From contig NZ_JBHUJX010000004.1 of assembly GCF_042683745.1 (NCBI RefSeq), positions 1 to 64,000 of the forward strand: 64,000 bases of DNA. Reading direction: 5' to 3'. Origin of the DNA: Pseudoneobacillus sp042683745 (GTDB lineage Bacteria; Bacillota; Bacilli; Bacillales; Cytobacillaceae). Within the stretch, counting starts at the first letter, position 1. Every line of letters begins with the position of its first letter. Position numbers and translations under genes: made by a program. Below the pieces are notes generated by a model that had not been told where the DNA came from, searched no databases, and was given only the letters and a program-made list of their open reading frames with translations. Positions 8,408 to 17,601 of the stretch are shown one piece after another.

Positions 8408-9618
8408 CTACTCACCTCCGAAAAGGCATTAGCAAATTGACCTTCGTGAACCATCACCACACGAATCCCTCGTGCGTTTGCCATTGATTTTAAGGATAAT
8501 TCATTTGAAGACAGAGATTCCTTCGTCTCTTTCATGAGAAAAATAACAATTGTTCCCTTTCGAAGAGAAAGAAAGCTAACCTTTTCAAGTAAGTTCTTTG
8601 TCAATTGGGCGGTTACTAAAAGTATGGAAGCATTTTGCCCAGTTAATAAACCCTCAGCCTCTAACACTCGATCTAAAGATATAGCACTTCTGTCTTCGAT
8701 TTTAGCTAGATGGTAAAATAGTTGCTGTTGTTGACTTTCCCCGCCTCTGATAGCAAAGGAAGCTCTTTCTTTGTCGTAGCTTATTAACCCCACTTGTGCT
8801 CCTTTTCGTAAAATGGCACGAACAAGTGAAGCCGTAAAGGAAACAATCATTTCAAAATGAGTATCTTGAACACAATCTGGCACGACTAAAAGATCATGCG
8901 ATTGTCTTTGTTCAAACTCTTTTGTCATAATATCATTTCGCTTCGCTGTTGCTTTCCAATTAATCCAAGAGAATCGGTCACCAGGCTGATATTCCCTAAC
9001 ACCGATTGCCATCGATGTATCCCTTTGAACCCTTTCCCTTGAAGCTGTCATCCCTTGATCATATTGATTTTCAAATGGTCGATAAATCATCTCCGTATAG
9101 GCAGGGTAAACAATAATCTGATGGTCAACAGCAACGACATATTCCTTTTCGATTAATCCTAGAAGATCGCCTGTTTTTAATCGGACTTCCTGAAAAAAAT
9201 GCTCCCCGCGCGGAAGACTTTCCACTACATATTCAAAGGAGAATTCTTTACGAAATCCAGGTATTAACAAAACCTTCGACTTATTTAATTGAAAGCCAGA
9301 TTGCAGTCGATCCGTTAATACATCTTCCACCACTAAATAAAATAGAGGAAAACGGAAGTTACGTTTTAACTTAATTTGAACCTTAAGAGTTTCTCCAGCA
9401 TAGTAATCTGTCTTCGTAAAAAATCTTTCTACTTTTAAATCCTTTAACGAATAGAAAGAGACAGCCAAACTTAATACAGCAAATGGTAAAAAACTGAAAA
9501 ACAAAAACCAACTTACAAATCCACCTTGAAACATTGCATAAGAATAGGTCAGTACTAATAAAAGCAGTAAGATTAGTAGTTTCCAAGGGAATTGGATGAG
9601 GGCAATGACTTTCTTCAT
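8404..9618 (-). CDS. yeaD: DUF58 domain protein (YeaD family)
   Basis: This 404-aa protein has two hydrophobic segments near the N-terminus and then the DUF58 core, with the signature REYQPGDRFSWINWKATAKR around residues 205-225 and a VWA-like fold region after it. Such proteins are encoded with MoxR ATPases and transglutaminase-like proteins and are thought to be their partners. The end overlaps the transglutaminase start (ATGA-type), and the start touches the stop of the MoxR gene, so the three are translationally coupled. The molecular role is not established. Confidence 0.9.
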   Translation of the reverse strand: MKKVIALIQFPWKLLILLLLLVLTYSYAMFQGGFVSWFLFFSFLPFAVLSLAVSFYSLKDLKVERFFTKTDYYAGETLKVQIKLKRNFRFPLFYLVVEDVLTDRLQSGFQLNKSKVLLIPGFRKEFSFEYVVESLPRGEHFFQEVRLKTGDLLGLIEKEYVVAVDHQIIVYPAYTEMIYRPFENQYDQGMTASRERVQRDTSMAIGVREYQPGDRFSWINWKATAKRNDIMTKEFEQRQSHDLLVVPDCVQDTHFEMIVSFTASLVRAILRKGAQVGLISYDKERASFAIRGGESQQQQLFYHLAKIEDRSAISLDRVLEAEGLLTGQNASILLVTAQLTKNLLEKVSFLSLRKGTIVIFLMKETKESLSSNELSLKSMANARGIRVVMVHEGQFANAFSEVSR

Positions 9619-10586
9619 TATTTCACAAGCCTTTGTACAGGAACTGGCACCCTTGATAAAACACTCTTCACTACTTCTTCTGCTGAGATTCCCTCAAATT
9701 TAGCTTCTGATTTCAATATTAGACGGTGCGCGAAGATATAAGGTGCTAAAAATTGTACATCGTCTGGAACCACATAATCACGGTCATGCATGAAAGCATA
9801 TGCTTGGGAAGCCTTCATTAAAGCAATCGATCCACGCGGACTTGCCCCTAGGTAAACGCTATGATGTTCACGTGTTCTTCTTGCAAGATCGACAATATAT
9901 CGTTTGAGTGTATCATCCACATACACGTTTTTTATTTCTCTTTGGAGAGATCTTAATTCTTCTAAACTAACAACGGATTCTAAATCTTCAATAGGTGGCG
10001 TTCTTTGTGCCCGGTTTAATACTTCGATTTCATCGCCTATTTCAGGATAGCCCATATGCATTTTTAACATAAAACGATCAAGCTGCGCTTCAGGTAATGG
10101 ATACGTTCCTTCATACTCAATTGGATTTTGAGTAGCCATTACAAAAAAAGGCTTCTCCAAGACATGAGTAACACCATCTACTGTCACACTACTTTCTTCC
10201 ATTCCTTCGAGAAGAGCTGATTGTGTTTTAGGGGAAGTACGATTAATCTCATCCGCTAAAATAATATTTCCCATAATTGGTCCTGGTCTGAATTGGAATT
10301 CCATTTCTTTTGGATTATAGATAGAAACCCCCGACACATCCGACGGCAATAAATCTGGTGTAAACTGAATCCGTTTAAAACTGGCACTAACGGACTTAGC
10401 CAAAGCGCGGACCATCATCGTTTTTCCAACCCCAGGGACATCTTCCAGGAGGACATGTCCATTTGCCAATAAAGCGACTAAACTCAGTTCCGTAACTGTC
10501 CTCTTTCCAATCATTACTTTTTCAATATTATTAATAATTCTCTCTATTTGTGGATTCATTTGTTCTCGCAATGTATTTCCCTCCAT
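9618..10586 (-). CDS. yeaC: MoxR-family AAA+ ATPase (YeaC family)
   Basis: This 322-aa MoxR ATPase shows Walker A (DVPGVGKTMM, about residue 55), Walker B (LADEINRTSPKTQSALLEGM), a sensor region ATQNPIEYEGTYPLPEAQLD and the arginine-rich helical lid ending PVPVQRLVK. MoxR proteins act as chaperone-like ATPases with VWA/DUF58 partners, and the partner gene follows directly. It is the first gene of the operon, preceded by a good GGAGGG site. Synteny with guaA supports orthology to YeaC. Confidence 0.93.
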   Translation of the reverse strand: MEGNTLREQMNPQIERIINNIEKVMIGKRTVTELSLVALLANGHVLLEDVPGVGKTMMVRALAKSVSASFKRIQFTPDLLPSDVSGVSIYNPKEMEFQFRPGPIMGNIILADEINRTSPKTQSALLEGMEESSVTVDGVTHVLEKPFFVMATQNPIEYEGTYPLPEAQLDRFMLKMHMGYPEIGDEIEVLNRAQRTPPIEDLESVVSLEELRSLQREIKNVYVDDTLKRYIVDLARRTREHHSVYLGASPRGSIALMKASQAYAFMHDRDYVVPDDVQFLAPYIFAHRLILKSEAKFEGISAEEVVKSVLSRVPVPVQRLVK

Positions 10587-10751
10587 TTACACTATCTTAG
10601 TAGTTTTATATATTCGGTATTTATTTACAAAATCCTGTTTAAAACTTTCTATTCACATTTATCTTACAATATTAGACGGCTCCCGCTTTAAAAAAGTTTA
10701 AAACTTTATCATGTATATTTTTCCAAACAAAAACGAAGAGGTGGCTAGTTC

Positions 10752-10785
10752 AAAAAAACAAACCAAGCCATAACTGACTTGGTTT
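10752..10785 (-). terminator. terminator of the 10.8-kb gene
   Basis: AACCAAG(T) and CTTGGTT form a stem, followed by seven T's on the minus strand directly after the stop codon. It closes the long rightward block of secretion-related genes. Confidence 0.88.
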
Positions 10786-10794
10786 TCGAATTGA

Positions 10795-12096
10795 TTATTT
10801 AGTTGTGATGAAAACGGTTTTACTGCCTCCATCCCACTTTACATTCGCCCCCAAGGCTTCACTAACAAAACGAACAGGAACCATCGTATGCCCGTTAATA
10901 AGCTCAGGTGGGCTTTGCAACGAGATTGATTTACCATTGATGGTCGCTACTTTTTTATTAATTGTCAAAACAATGGTCGTGCTACCTTTCTTTGCTGTCA
11001 CTGATTGGGTTTTGGAATTCCAATTTACACTAGCACCTAATTCTTCAAAGATAACCCGTAATGGAACAATAGTTGAACCACCTTTCATCATCGGTGGTTG
11101 TTCAAAACAGAGCCATTTTCCATCAAGCAAAACATTGATTTCTCCTATACTCGGGACTAAGTTAGGAAAATCAATTCCTTTTCCAAAATAAGCAGCTCGA
11201 GTAGTTGAAACCGTTTGGAGCGACTTAGCTCTTTGTTCTAAAATCCCATGTATGGTTGCGCATTTTTGTTTATAAATATCACTTCTAGATTTTTTTTCAA
11301 TTTGGTTAAGATTCGTTTTAAATCGATTGATATTTGCTTGAAGGTCACCTATTTCTGACTTCTTAAATTGCGCCCACTCGTTACTTGCTTCTTCTTGCGT
11401 AATTTGGTCCTTACTATATCGATACATAATACTGTTTAAGGAATGTTCATTACTAGCTTTACTTAAGTCATACATAGAGCTATTTAGACGATTTTCATTT
11501 ATTTCACCGCTATAACTATACATCGGACTATTTAGACGGTGCTCATTTATGGCGGAGCTATATTCATACATCGAACTATTCAAGCGATTTTCATTTACTG
11601 CATTGCTAAAACGATTCATTAAACTATTTAATCGATGCGGATTCATACTTGTGGCATACTGATTCATCGAACTATTGAGACGGTTAAGATTGATTTTACT
11701 GCTGTAATCCCTCAGTTTACTAGAATAGGATTTGTTATTTCCGTATTGTTTTTCTAATTGTTCTAAATCCGCATTCAATAGTTGTTCCAACCGCTTGGAA
11801 TCTGCCTCTGTTTGAATAACGAATAGATCTAGAATTTCATTTTGTCGGTTGTAATATTGTTTGTAATTCTTTGTAGTATTGTCTAAATATTGATTGAACT
11901 CTTTCGTCGTTTTCTGTTCAAAGTCAAGGTATTCAACCCTCACTTGATTAATAAAATTCGGATCTGCTGCCATTACCCCTTTTACTGTACTACTAAAACA
12001 TAGAAAAAGAATGAACAGCAAACTAAAAAAGACTTTTAGTTTAATAGTGGACTGTTTGTCAGTTAGTTTATTGGCTATATGCTTTAAGTGGAGCAT
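10795..12096 (-). CDS. secreted protein with 16-aa repeats and copper amine oxidase-like stalk domains
   Basis: About 433 aa. A hydrophobic signal segment (VFFSLLFILFLCFSSTVKG) ends near residue 45. A coiled-coil-prone stretch follows. Then come six near-perfect 16-residue repeats of the form RLNSSMxxYSxxxNEH (about residues 139-234). The C-terminal ~110 residues hold two copper amine oxidase N-terminal-like units (PLRVIFEELGASVNW and PVRFVSEALGANVKW), common in Bacillus and Paenibacillus envelope proteins. ATG at 12096 is chosen; a TTG at 12102 is slightly closer to the AAGGAGG and equally possible. It is probably surface-located and lies at the distal end of the Tad-like block. Function unknown. 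Confidence 0.8.
   Translation of the reverse strand: MLHLKHIANKLTDKQSTIKLKVFFSLLFILFLCFSSTVKGVMAADPNFINQVRVEYLDFEQKTTKEFNQYLDNTTKNYKQYYNRQNEILDLFVIQTEADSKRLEQLLNADLEQLEKQYGNNKSYSSKLRDYSSKINLNRLNSSMNQYATSMNPHRLNSLMNRFSNAVNENRLNSSMYEYSSAINEHRLNSPMYSYSGEINENRLNSSMYDLSKASNEHSLNSIMYRYSKDQITQEEASNEWAQFKKSEIGDLQANINRFKTNLNQIEKKSRSDIYKQKCATIHGILEQRAKSLQTVSTTRAAYFGKGIDFPNLVPSIGEINVLLDGKWLCFEQPPMMKGGSTIVPLRVIFEELGASVNWNSKTQSVTAKKGSTTIVLTINKKVATINGKSISLQSPPELINGHTMVPVRFVSEALGANVKWDGGSKTVFITTK
11395..11682 (-). repeat. 48-bp coding tandem repeats (6 units)
   Basis: Six consecutive 48-bp units encode a 16-residue period starting R-L-N-S-x-M and ending N-E-H/N. The last unit is diverged (SLNSIM). The repeat lies wholly within the gene at 10795-12096. 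Confidence 0.85.
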
Positions 12097-12228
12097 CTTC
12101 AATATTACCTCCTTATCAAAATTCATACAATTTTGATATTAGTCCAATTTTCCATATTTTCAAATAAGTGGAAAGGACTATTTTCATCTCACTTTTCCAA
12201 TTCTATCTAATCTAATGGTCTCATAACA

Positions 12229-13257
12229 TTAATCCTTATTTTCAATAAAATAGTCTTCTAGGTCCCCTGGTGTAACGATCTTTTCCAAATCTTCACCGAT
12301 TAAACCAATATCATATAAAAGGTATTTATTATATTCTGCTCCTAGAATGATATCTTTTCCCTTTTCTTTAAACAGCTTTTCGTTATAAAAATAAATATGG
12401 AATTGAATATTCTTTATGCCTTGTGCCTTTATGGCCTGAACAATATGATTTACCTTTATTAAAGCTTGCTGCTTCTTTTCATCCTCATTTTCGAACACAG
12501 CTAGTTGAAATTTTTGTTCATAATCATCTGGAAACTGTATTCGTAGCTGGTCATACGATGGTATTTCTAATGGGTTGATTCGCGAAAGGACATTTTCCTC
12601 CACCCGAACTCCTCGATTATATTTCCAAATATTTTGGAACTGTGTGGAAATCGCAGGCTCTACTTTATCATCAAATTCATTTCCCCATTTCGCATTCATA
12701 TAGCCATCTTCAAATTGATCTTGATGATGAAAATAGGAGCCAGTAAAAAGAAAGTCCTCATCTGAAGCAGAGATCACAAATGTATATTCACTTTGTTCAC
12801 GTATATAGTCCGTTTGTTTTATCGTAAATTCCTTCTGATACTTTTCTTCTAAATAAGAAATCATTCTTTCCTCAGCCTGTTTCATTTCCTTGTCTCCTTG
12901 TTCTGGAGTATTCTGTGAAAAATAGTTGGCTTCAGGCTTGATGAACATTCGATATGGAACAAATGTAACCATAAAAATCAAAATGACTGAAATCCCAATT
13001 TCTAGCAAAGCCTTTTTAGGCGACAAAAAAGCTTCAGTCCCAGCGGATTTAAACCTCTTATTTGCTGAAAAAATAGCTTCCCCAGCAGCAATGAATCGAA
13101 AAACAGTTAAAGGAAGCCGCCATCCAAAAATATTGACATAAACGAGGATAATCCCGATAACAATCAGGATGATTCCCTTCACCTTCTGTTTATGATAGAG
13201 CTGTCCAAGCCCAGGAAATAGAAATGATAGCACGGCAGACAGTATTATTTTTCCCAT
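12229..13257 (-). CDS. membrane protein with large extracytoplasmic domain
   Basis: 342 aa, not assigned to a named family. The N-terminus (LSFLFPGLGQLYHKQKVKG) resembles TM2-like small membrane modules with the GLGQLY turn. Two to three hydrophobic segments lie before residue 60 and another near 90-105. The remaining ~230 residues are hydrophilic, with aromatic and acidic patches and no visible catalytic motif. The start follows AGGAGG. It is 16 nt downstream of the lipase gene, so it is probably co-transcribed with it. A role with the lipase, such as export or immunity, is only a guess. Confidence 0.75.
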   Translation of the reverse strand: MGKIILSAVLSFLFPGLGQLYHKQKVKGIILIVIGIILVYVNIFGWRLPLTVFRFIAAGEAIFSANKRFKSAGTEAFLSPKKALLEIGISVILIFMVTFVPYRMFIKPEANYFSQNTPEQGDKEMKQAEERMISYLEEKYQKEFTIKQTDYIREQSEYTFVISASDEDFLFTGSYFHHQDQFEDGYMNAKWGNEFDDKVEPAISTQFQNIWKYNRGVRVEENVLSRINPLEIPSYDQLRIQFPDDYEQKFQLAVFENEDEKKQQALIKVNHIVQAIKAQGIKNIQFHIYFYNEKLFKEKGKDIILGAEYNKYLLYDIGLIGEDLEKIVTPGDLEDYFIENKD

Positions 13258-13273
13258 CTAAGAAACCTCCTGT

Positions 13274-14983
13274 TTAATCATCATCATCTCTTCTTAATTC
13301 TCCATCTTCTAGATATGGCTCGAAGGTTTTTATACCGTGATGTGATAGTCCACTTTCCCCATCTTTTATCGTTCTGTATACTTTATTTCCAAACTGGTCC
13401 TCCAATACCTCTACGAGTCCATAATCATCCGATTCATAGACTGAAAGAGTACCCGTATTTCCGTCACGACCATAAATAATTGTTGTTCCGAGGTGTATGC
13501 CTAGCTTACCAATCTCATCCTGCGAGCTAATATGATTGATAATCAAATCATTGTATTTATCATTTTGATTATGTTTATTAATAAACGGAGAATAGTTCGC
13601 ATTTGTATCAGGACTTAACCAATCCTTCAGCTTCCCAGGATAAGAATTTACGGCATCTTCATGCATCTGCATCCCAGGACCATTAAAAGTGACAGTTGGA
13701 ATTTTATAATGCCTTCCCACTCCCTGTGCTATATTTCCACCTAAAGAGTGTCCGACAATGACGATATCATAGCCAGAATATTTACCTAGCACATTTCTTG
13801 TAAATTCCTTCGCTTCCCCTAGTTGTGTATTGGGAATCCCAAAAACTAAGGCAATGTCAGCAAGAAAATCCCTAATGTCTGCTCCAGGTTCTGTTCCGCG
13901 AAAAGCAATAACAATTTGTTTATCTTTTCTATTTACAAAAGTCTTCCCACTAAATCCTGTAAGCTCTGACTTGGAAAGGGTAATATCCTCTTCGAAACCC
14001 ATCGGAATATCCTGAATATCTCCATATACTCTTTTCGACGTATCATATTTTTGACCTTCATTTTGCACATAAGCTAAATCCGCAAATTCCATTAAATGTT
14101 TATCGCTGATCTTTATGTCATCGATTGTACCATATGGCCTTGCTTCTGGATCGAAATCGAAGTAGCTCTCAGCAACGTCCATCGGTGTTTTTACCCATCT
14201 TGAGCCAGCATCAATTATCGTACCATTTATATTTTTCACTGTTTCCGTTATCTGATGATTGATGTCTTTAAAAGAATCAAACAATTGGTTATTTCTATTA
14301 ATAAACTTATCTACGACATTCGTTTTATAGTTAAGAAAATCATTCGTGCCTTGATGGATTCTATCATTAATAGATGCCATCCCTTCACGATCAACTTGTT
14401 TTAATAAAAGGGTTCCAATTGGATTCACGAAAAAGAGAACATTTCCTTTATCAGACTGGGCAAAATCTACCGTCCGGAGCATCCAATCAACAGAATGAAA
14501 GCGTGCATTTTCCACTCCATTGATGAAACCCGTTGAGAGCTTATCCGCTATTTTTGTTGAAAGATTGACCCCCTCAATCATCTTTCCAGAAATAAAATCG
14601 CGTGTATCCCGACCTGTATCAGCCATCCAGTCTAAAAAACCTTTTCCACCATCTATAGCACCATCGATTACATCATCAAAGAAATGGCCAATATCAATGC
14701 TCCATTGAAAGTCATTCTTTCCATTCTGATCTTTATGACCATCCCCTTTAATGGGATCATTGGAGTTAATTGGGTCGCCAGGAACTAGGGGTTTACCTGG
14801 ATTGATCGGCTCTCCAGGTGAAATGGGTTTACCAGGGGTAATCGGTTTGCCCGGGGTAATGGACTTTCCTGGAGTTATAAATGAACCTGCTACATGAAAG
14901 GTCTGAGCAGACACGAAGGAGGGATTCAAACCATATAAGAACAGCAGAATGGACATACTAAAATAAACAATTCTCTTCCTCAA
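13274..14983 (-). CDS. secreted lipase-like alpha/beta-hydrolase with PGK repeats
   Basis: A 569-aa reading from a TTG start with GGGAGG 8 nt upstream; the longer open frame to 15100 would run through a terminator hairpin. An N-terminal signal peptide ends near SFVSAQ. Residues about 35-73 are tandem six-residue units (ITPGKP, ISPGEP, INPGKP). Then comes a long helical linker. The C-terminal half is a class 3 lipase-like fold, with the oxyanion region VIAFRGTEPG and nucleophile Ser413 in VGHSLGGN. The substrate is unknown; a membrane lipid ester is plausible for this group. The same PGK leader occurs in the protein at 18446-20287, which links it to the pilus-like locus. Confidence 0.82.
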   Translation of the reverse strand: MRKRIVYFSMSILLFLYGLNPSFVSAQTFHVAGSFITPGKSITPGKPITPGKPISPGEPINPGKPLVPGDPINSNDPIKGDGHKDQNGKNDFQWSIDIGHFFDDVIDGAIDGGKGFLDWMADTGRDTRDFISGKMIEGVNLSTKIADKLSTGFINGVENARFHSVDWMLRTVDFAQSDKGNVLFFVNPIGTLLLKQVDREGMASINDRIHQGTNDFLNYKTNVVDKFINRNNQLFDSFKDINHQITETVKNINGTIIDAGSRWVKTPMDVAESYFDFDPEARPYGTIDDIKISDKHLMEFADLAYVQNEGQKYDTSKRVYGDIQDIPMGFEEDITLSKSELTGFSGKTFVNRKDKQIVIAFRGTEPGADIRDFLADIALVFGIPNTQLGEAKEFTRNVLGKYSGYDIVIVGHSLGGNIAQGVGRHYKIPTVTFNGPGMQMHEDAVNSYPGKLKDWLSPDTNANYSPFINKHNQNDKYNDLIINHISSQDEIGKLGIHLGTTIIYGRDGNTGTLSVYESDDYGLVEVLEDQFGNKVYRTIKDGESGLSHHGIKTFEPYLEDGELRRDDDD

Positions 14984-15013
14984 ATTTCGATACCTCCCTT
15001 CCCTACTGTGAAT

Positions 15014-15061
15014 ATAAAAAAAGAACTGCCCCCCCATGGACATAGTGTAAGGTGCAGTTCT
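15014..15061 (-). terminator. internal terminator between the pseudopilin and lipase genes
   Basis: AGAACTGC (15061-15054) pairs with GCAGTTCT (15029-15022), followed on the minus strand by seven T's. It separates the pilus genes from the lipase and could attenuate the distal genes. Confidence 0.85.
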
Positions 15062-15086
15062 CAGGCAGTATTGCGTTAAGTTCATC

Positions 15087-15746
15087 TCATGAATAAACAT
15101 TTTCTAAATAGGAAAGAGTGGGTCCATACCCTTTTTGTGGGATATCTTCAATAAAGTTCGTAATGAATTTTTTATCTGATATCGATTTAAATCGGACGGT
15201 TGATTTCACTTCCAGTCTCCAATAATGATTGGAAAGCTCAATTTCTGTATCATCGATTTCTCCATTATTTTCGTCAATCATATCTAGGACCGTTGCAGAA
15301 ACTATGTAAAATACCGCACTACTCGAACTTCCCAATGTTCTTTTTAGTTCGTCCTTTAAATACGGATGGCGATTGATACGTTCAGGCAATATCCGATTTG
15401 CCGCTTTAATATACGCATCTGCCTCATCCATCCCTCTTGACATGTATTCGTGTTTTTTTTCGTCAATCAACTCGCCAACGGTTTTTAAATCGATCGTTAA
15501 TTGAAGGGCTCGGTCTGCTATATATAAAGGATCTAAAGTAGAACGGGTGTCGAATTGCTCAACTCCCTCTTTCGTTTTTTTCAAAAGAACAGAGGTGCCA
15601 GCTAATGCTGCCTGTTCGACCGCTAAATTCGCGTGCTCCTTCACGATATATACTTTTACGATATTCATCGTTAATACAAAAATAATCGCTACAATACTAA
15701 GTAACCAAAGTAAGTAAAGAGCCGCATTTCCTTGTTCGTTGCTCAT
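15087..15746 (-). CDS. TadE/TadG-like pseudopilin protein
   Basis: 219 aa. A short charged N-terminus (MSNEQG) is followed by an N-terminal hydrophobic helix of about 22 residues, then VEQAALAGTSVLL, typical of TadG-type proteins, and a hydrophilic body. The position +5 glutamate after the glycine, present in the two neighbouring pilin-like proteins, is absent (N-A-A-L-Y). Processing by a prepilin peptidase is therefore doubtful. It overlaps the upstream TadE-like gene by 4 nt (ATGA). It is presumably a minor pilin or assembly partner on the outer face of the membrane. Confidence 0.75.
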   Translation of the reverse strand: MSNEQGNAALYLLWLLSIVAIIFVLTMNIVKVYIVKEHANLAVEQAALAGTSVLLKKTKEGVEQFDTRSTLDPLYIADRALQLTIDLKTVGELIDEKKHEYMSRGMDEADAYIKAANRILPERINRHPYLKDELKRTLGSSSSAVFYIVSATVLDMIDENNGEIDDTEIELSNHYWRLEVKSTVRFKSISDKKFITNFIEDIPQKGYGPTLSYLENVYS

Positions 15747-16138
15747 GGTACGAACACCTTACCAATCGCTTCTTGTTCTATTTCCATTGAAGCTTTGTCC
15801 TTCCACTTGTCAGGGACAAACGAAAGAAAGTGATCCGTGGATAATACCATTTCAAATTTCCCATTACCTAAATAGTTAGTATGTAAATCCTTATAAACAA
15901 TGATCTTGTTCGTCCCTAAACTTTCCTTCGCCTCATCAACGGCTTTCGTAATATCATTCGTAGCCGCATAGATTTTCGCCGCATTGTTTACAGCTGTTTT
16001 CGCAACAAAGACTGAATATCCTGATGCCACCACCTGCCACAAAATAAGAAAAAACAGAAAGAAAAATGGCAATATTCCAAGAAACTCAATACTAATTGAT
16101 CCTTTCTCATTTAGCCAACGCTGTTTGCGGCGTTTCAT
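15743..16138 (-). CDS. TadE-like minor pilin
   Basis: 131 aa. A basic leader (MKRRKQRWLNEKG) ends in a type IV prepilin-like cleavage site G-SISIEF, with Glu at +5, followed by a ~20-residue hydrophobic helix. The small C-terminal domain ends near QEAIGKVF. This is the TadE layout of Flp/Tad pilus loci. GGAGGG lies 8 nt upstream of the ATG. It overlaps its neighbours on both sides, consistent with a tight operon. Confidence 0.82.
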   Translation of the reverse strand: MKRRKQRWLNEKGSISIEFLGILPFFFLFFLILWQVVASGYSVFVAKTAVNNAAKIYAATNDITKAVDEAKESLGTNKIIVYKDLHTNYLGNGKFEMVLSTDHFLSFVPDKWKDKASMEIEQEAIGKVFVP

Positions 16139-16565
16139 GCTCCAATCCCTCCAATCGATTCAACTTAAATTGAAGGTACCAAACATGAAATAAGACGAGT
16201 AGCCACGGCTTAATGGTGACATCCACATAATAGTCCTCTATTAAATCCCTTAAGCGAAAGACAGAATAATAAAGCAAGCCTAGAAAATAAAAAGTACCTA
16301 TTACATCAAAGGAAGAAAAAACAGCATTCCCATATGGCGTTAAAAAGGCGGTACCAATCATATTGAAAAGAAAAGAAAGACAAAGAAAGACCGTAAACAC
16401 CCACCATAATTTCATCGGGATCCATTTCGCTCGATCTATTTCAGCAAATATTCTTCTCTTACTAATAAACCAATACCCTAAGTAAATACCGAGGGAAATA
16501 ATAGTTAAAAGGACCACAACAGCGACCTTTACTTTCTTAAAACCCAGTGAAGGATCATGTACCAT
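16107..16565 (-). CDS. polytopic membrane protein, DUF4234-like
   Basis: 152 aa with about four hydrophobic segments. The first stretch, VLLTIISLGIYLGYWF, resembles the DUF4234 family core. The ATG at 16565 is chosen because AGGTGA lies at the right distance; a GTG three codons earlier is also open. It overlaps the genes on both sides. No catalytic residues are evident; it is an accessory membrane protein of the pilus-like operon by context only. Confidence 0.7.
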   Translation of the reverse strand: MVHDPSLGFKKVKVAVVVLLTIISLGIYLGYWFISKRRIFAEIDRAKWIPMKLWWVFTVFLCLSFLFNMIGTAFLTPYGNAVFSSFDVIGTFYFLGLLYYSVFRLRDLIEDYYVDVTIKPWLLVLFHVWYLQFKLNRLEGLEHETPQTALAK

Positions 16566-17214
16566 ATTCGTCACCTAAATCTCTTCTATATTTCATAATT
16601 AAATAGAAATAAATAAGTGGAAAAAATAGAGCGTTCAGCAATACTCGAATGGTGATAAAAACTAACGTATTATTTTCAAAGCTAGCTAATAAATACAATG
16701 AGCCTGACCAGACGAGTAAATTTAATGAAAGAATAATAAGAAGATCTAATAAAATAAATAAATGCTCACTTCTCACAATTCCCCAAGTCCCTTTAAATGC
16801 TTCTTTTATTCGATCCTCATCAGAAAATAAAGGTAAAAGTAAGATCATAATGATGGCAAAGATACTTGGAATAAAGAACAAAACCGATCCAAAAATGGCG
16901 ATTAAAAAAAAGATAAAGGTGAATAATGCTGTAAAGCCAAATTTACCGATAAATATCCTTATTAAATCTATGAATCTTGTTTGCTTATCATTTAGATCAT
17001 TTTTTGCCATGTAAAGAAAGGGTGGGAACAGAATCGTAAAATTCAAAATGATTAAAAAGGCAGCGATTAAATTGCTTGATTCTACTGTATCTAGCATCGA
17101 AACATAAGTAATCGCACAAAAGGTAAAAAAGGTAACAGGAATGACTAATGCCAAACCAATCCAGACAATTAAAACAATATTTCTATTAAAAATATCAATG
17201 GCATCCCTAATCAT
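16555..17214 (-). CDS. polytopic membrane protein
   Basis: 219 aa with six hydrophobic segments. The central sequence LPLFSDEDRIKEAFKGTW resembles the YciC/glycerophosphodiesterase-membrane-domain group, where a WxI-type helix follows an acidic turn. The start overlaps the stop of the upstream gene by 4 nt. The role is unknown; it belongs to the four-gene membrane set inserted between the secreted repeat protein and the TadE-like genes. Confidence 0.7.
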   Translation of the reverse strand: MIRDAIDIFNRNIVLIVWIGLALVIPVTFFTFCAITYVSMLDTVESSNLIAAFLIILNFTILFPPFLYMAKNDLNDKQTRFIDLIRIFIGKFGFTALFTFIFFLIAIFGSVLFFIPSIFAIIMILLLPLFSDEDRIKEAFKGTWGIVRSEHLFILLDLLIILSLNLLVWSGSLYLLASFENNTLVFITIRVLLNALFFPLIYFYLIMKYRRDLGDEYGT

Positions 17215-17585
17215 TTTGCTACCCTCTGTTTCCTGCTATAAATTTTCACTGCGAAAAACGTCATCATAAGAGAAACAAATGAATTTCTAACAAAGCCATT
17301 ATTGATAACCTCTGGATCTGCAAACACCAGCACATCTAAAACGTAATAAGCAAATAACATATTGATTAGTGTTAATGTAATACTAGAAAGGTAACTAGCA
17401 ATATAAGGAGTCTTAGGATTCCATATCGGTGCTAATATTCCATTAAGGACGTAACATAGAACATATAAAATGACTAATGTAATAGCCATGTTCTGAATCT
17501 GAAATAAACCAAAAATAAAGGAAATGGATAGGTAAAAAACCAGCACCACCCCTAATGTCTTTATGAATCCAGATAAACTAAACAT
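17211..17585 (-). CDS. small polytopic membrane protein
   Basis: 124 aa with four hydrophobic segments and a short basic C-terminus. No family was recognised. It is coupled by ATGA overlap to the next membrane gene. A 260-bp repeat element separates it from the upstream gene, so it may depend on read-through or on a promoter inside that element. Confidence 0.65.
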   Translation of the reverse strand: MFSLSGFIKTLGVVLVFYLSISFIFGLFQIQNMAITLVILYVLCYVLNGILAPIWNPKTPYIASYLSSITLTLINMLFAYYVLDVLVFADPEVINNGFVRNSFVSLMMTFFAVKIYSRKQRVAK

Positions 17586-17601
17586 TACTGATCGCCACCA
17601 A

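Noticed and set aside
15001..15100. Long upstream extension of the lipase frame to 15100
   Set aside because: It crosses a strong terminator hairpin; the TTG at 14983 has a good ribosome site and starts just before the signal peptide.
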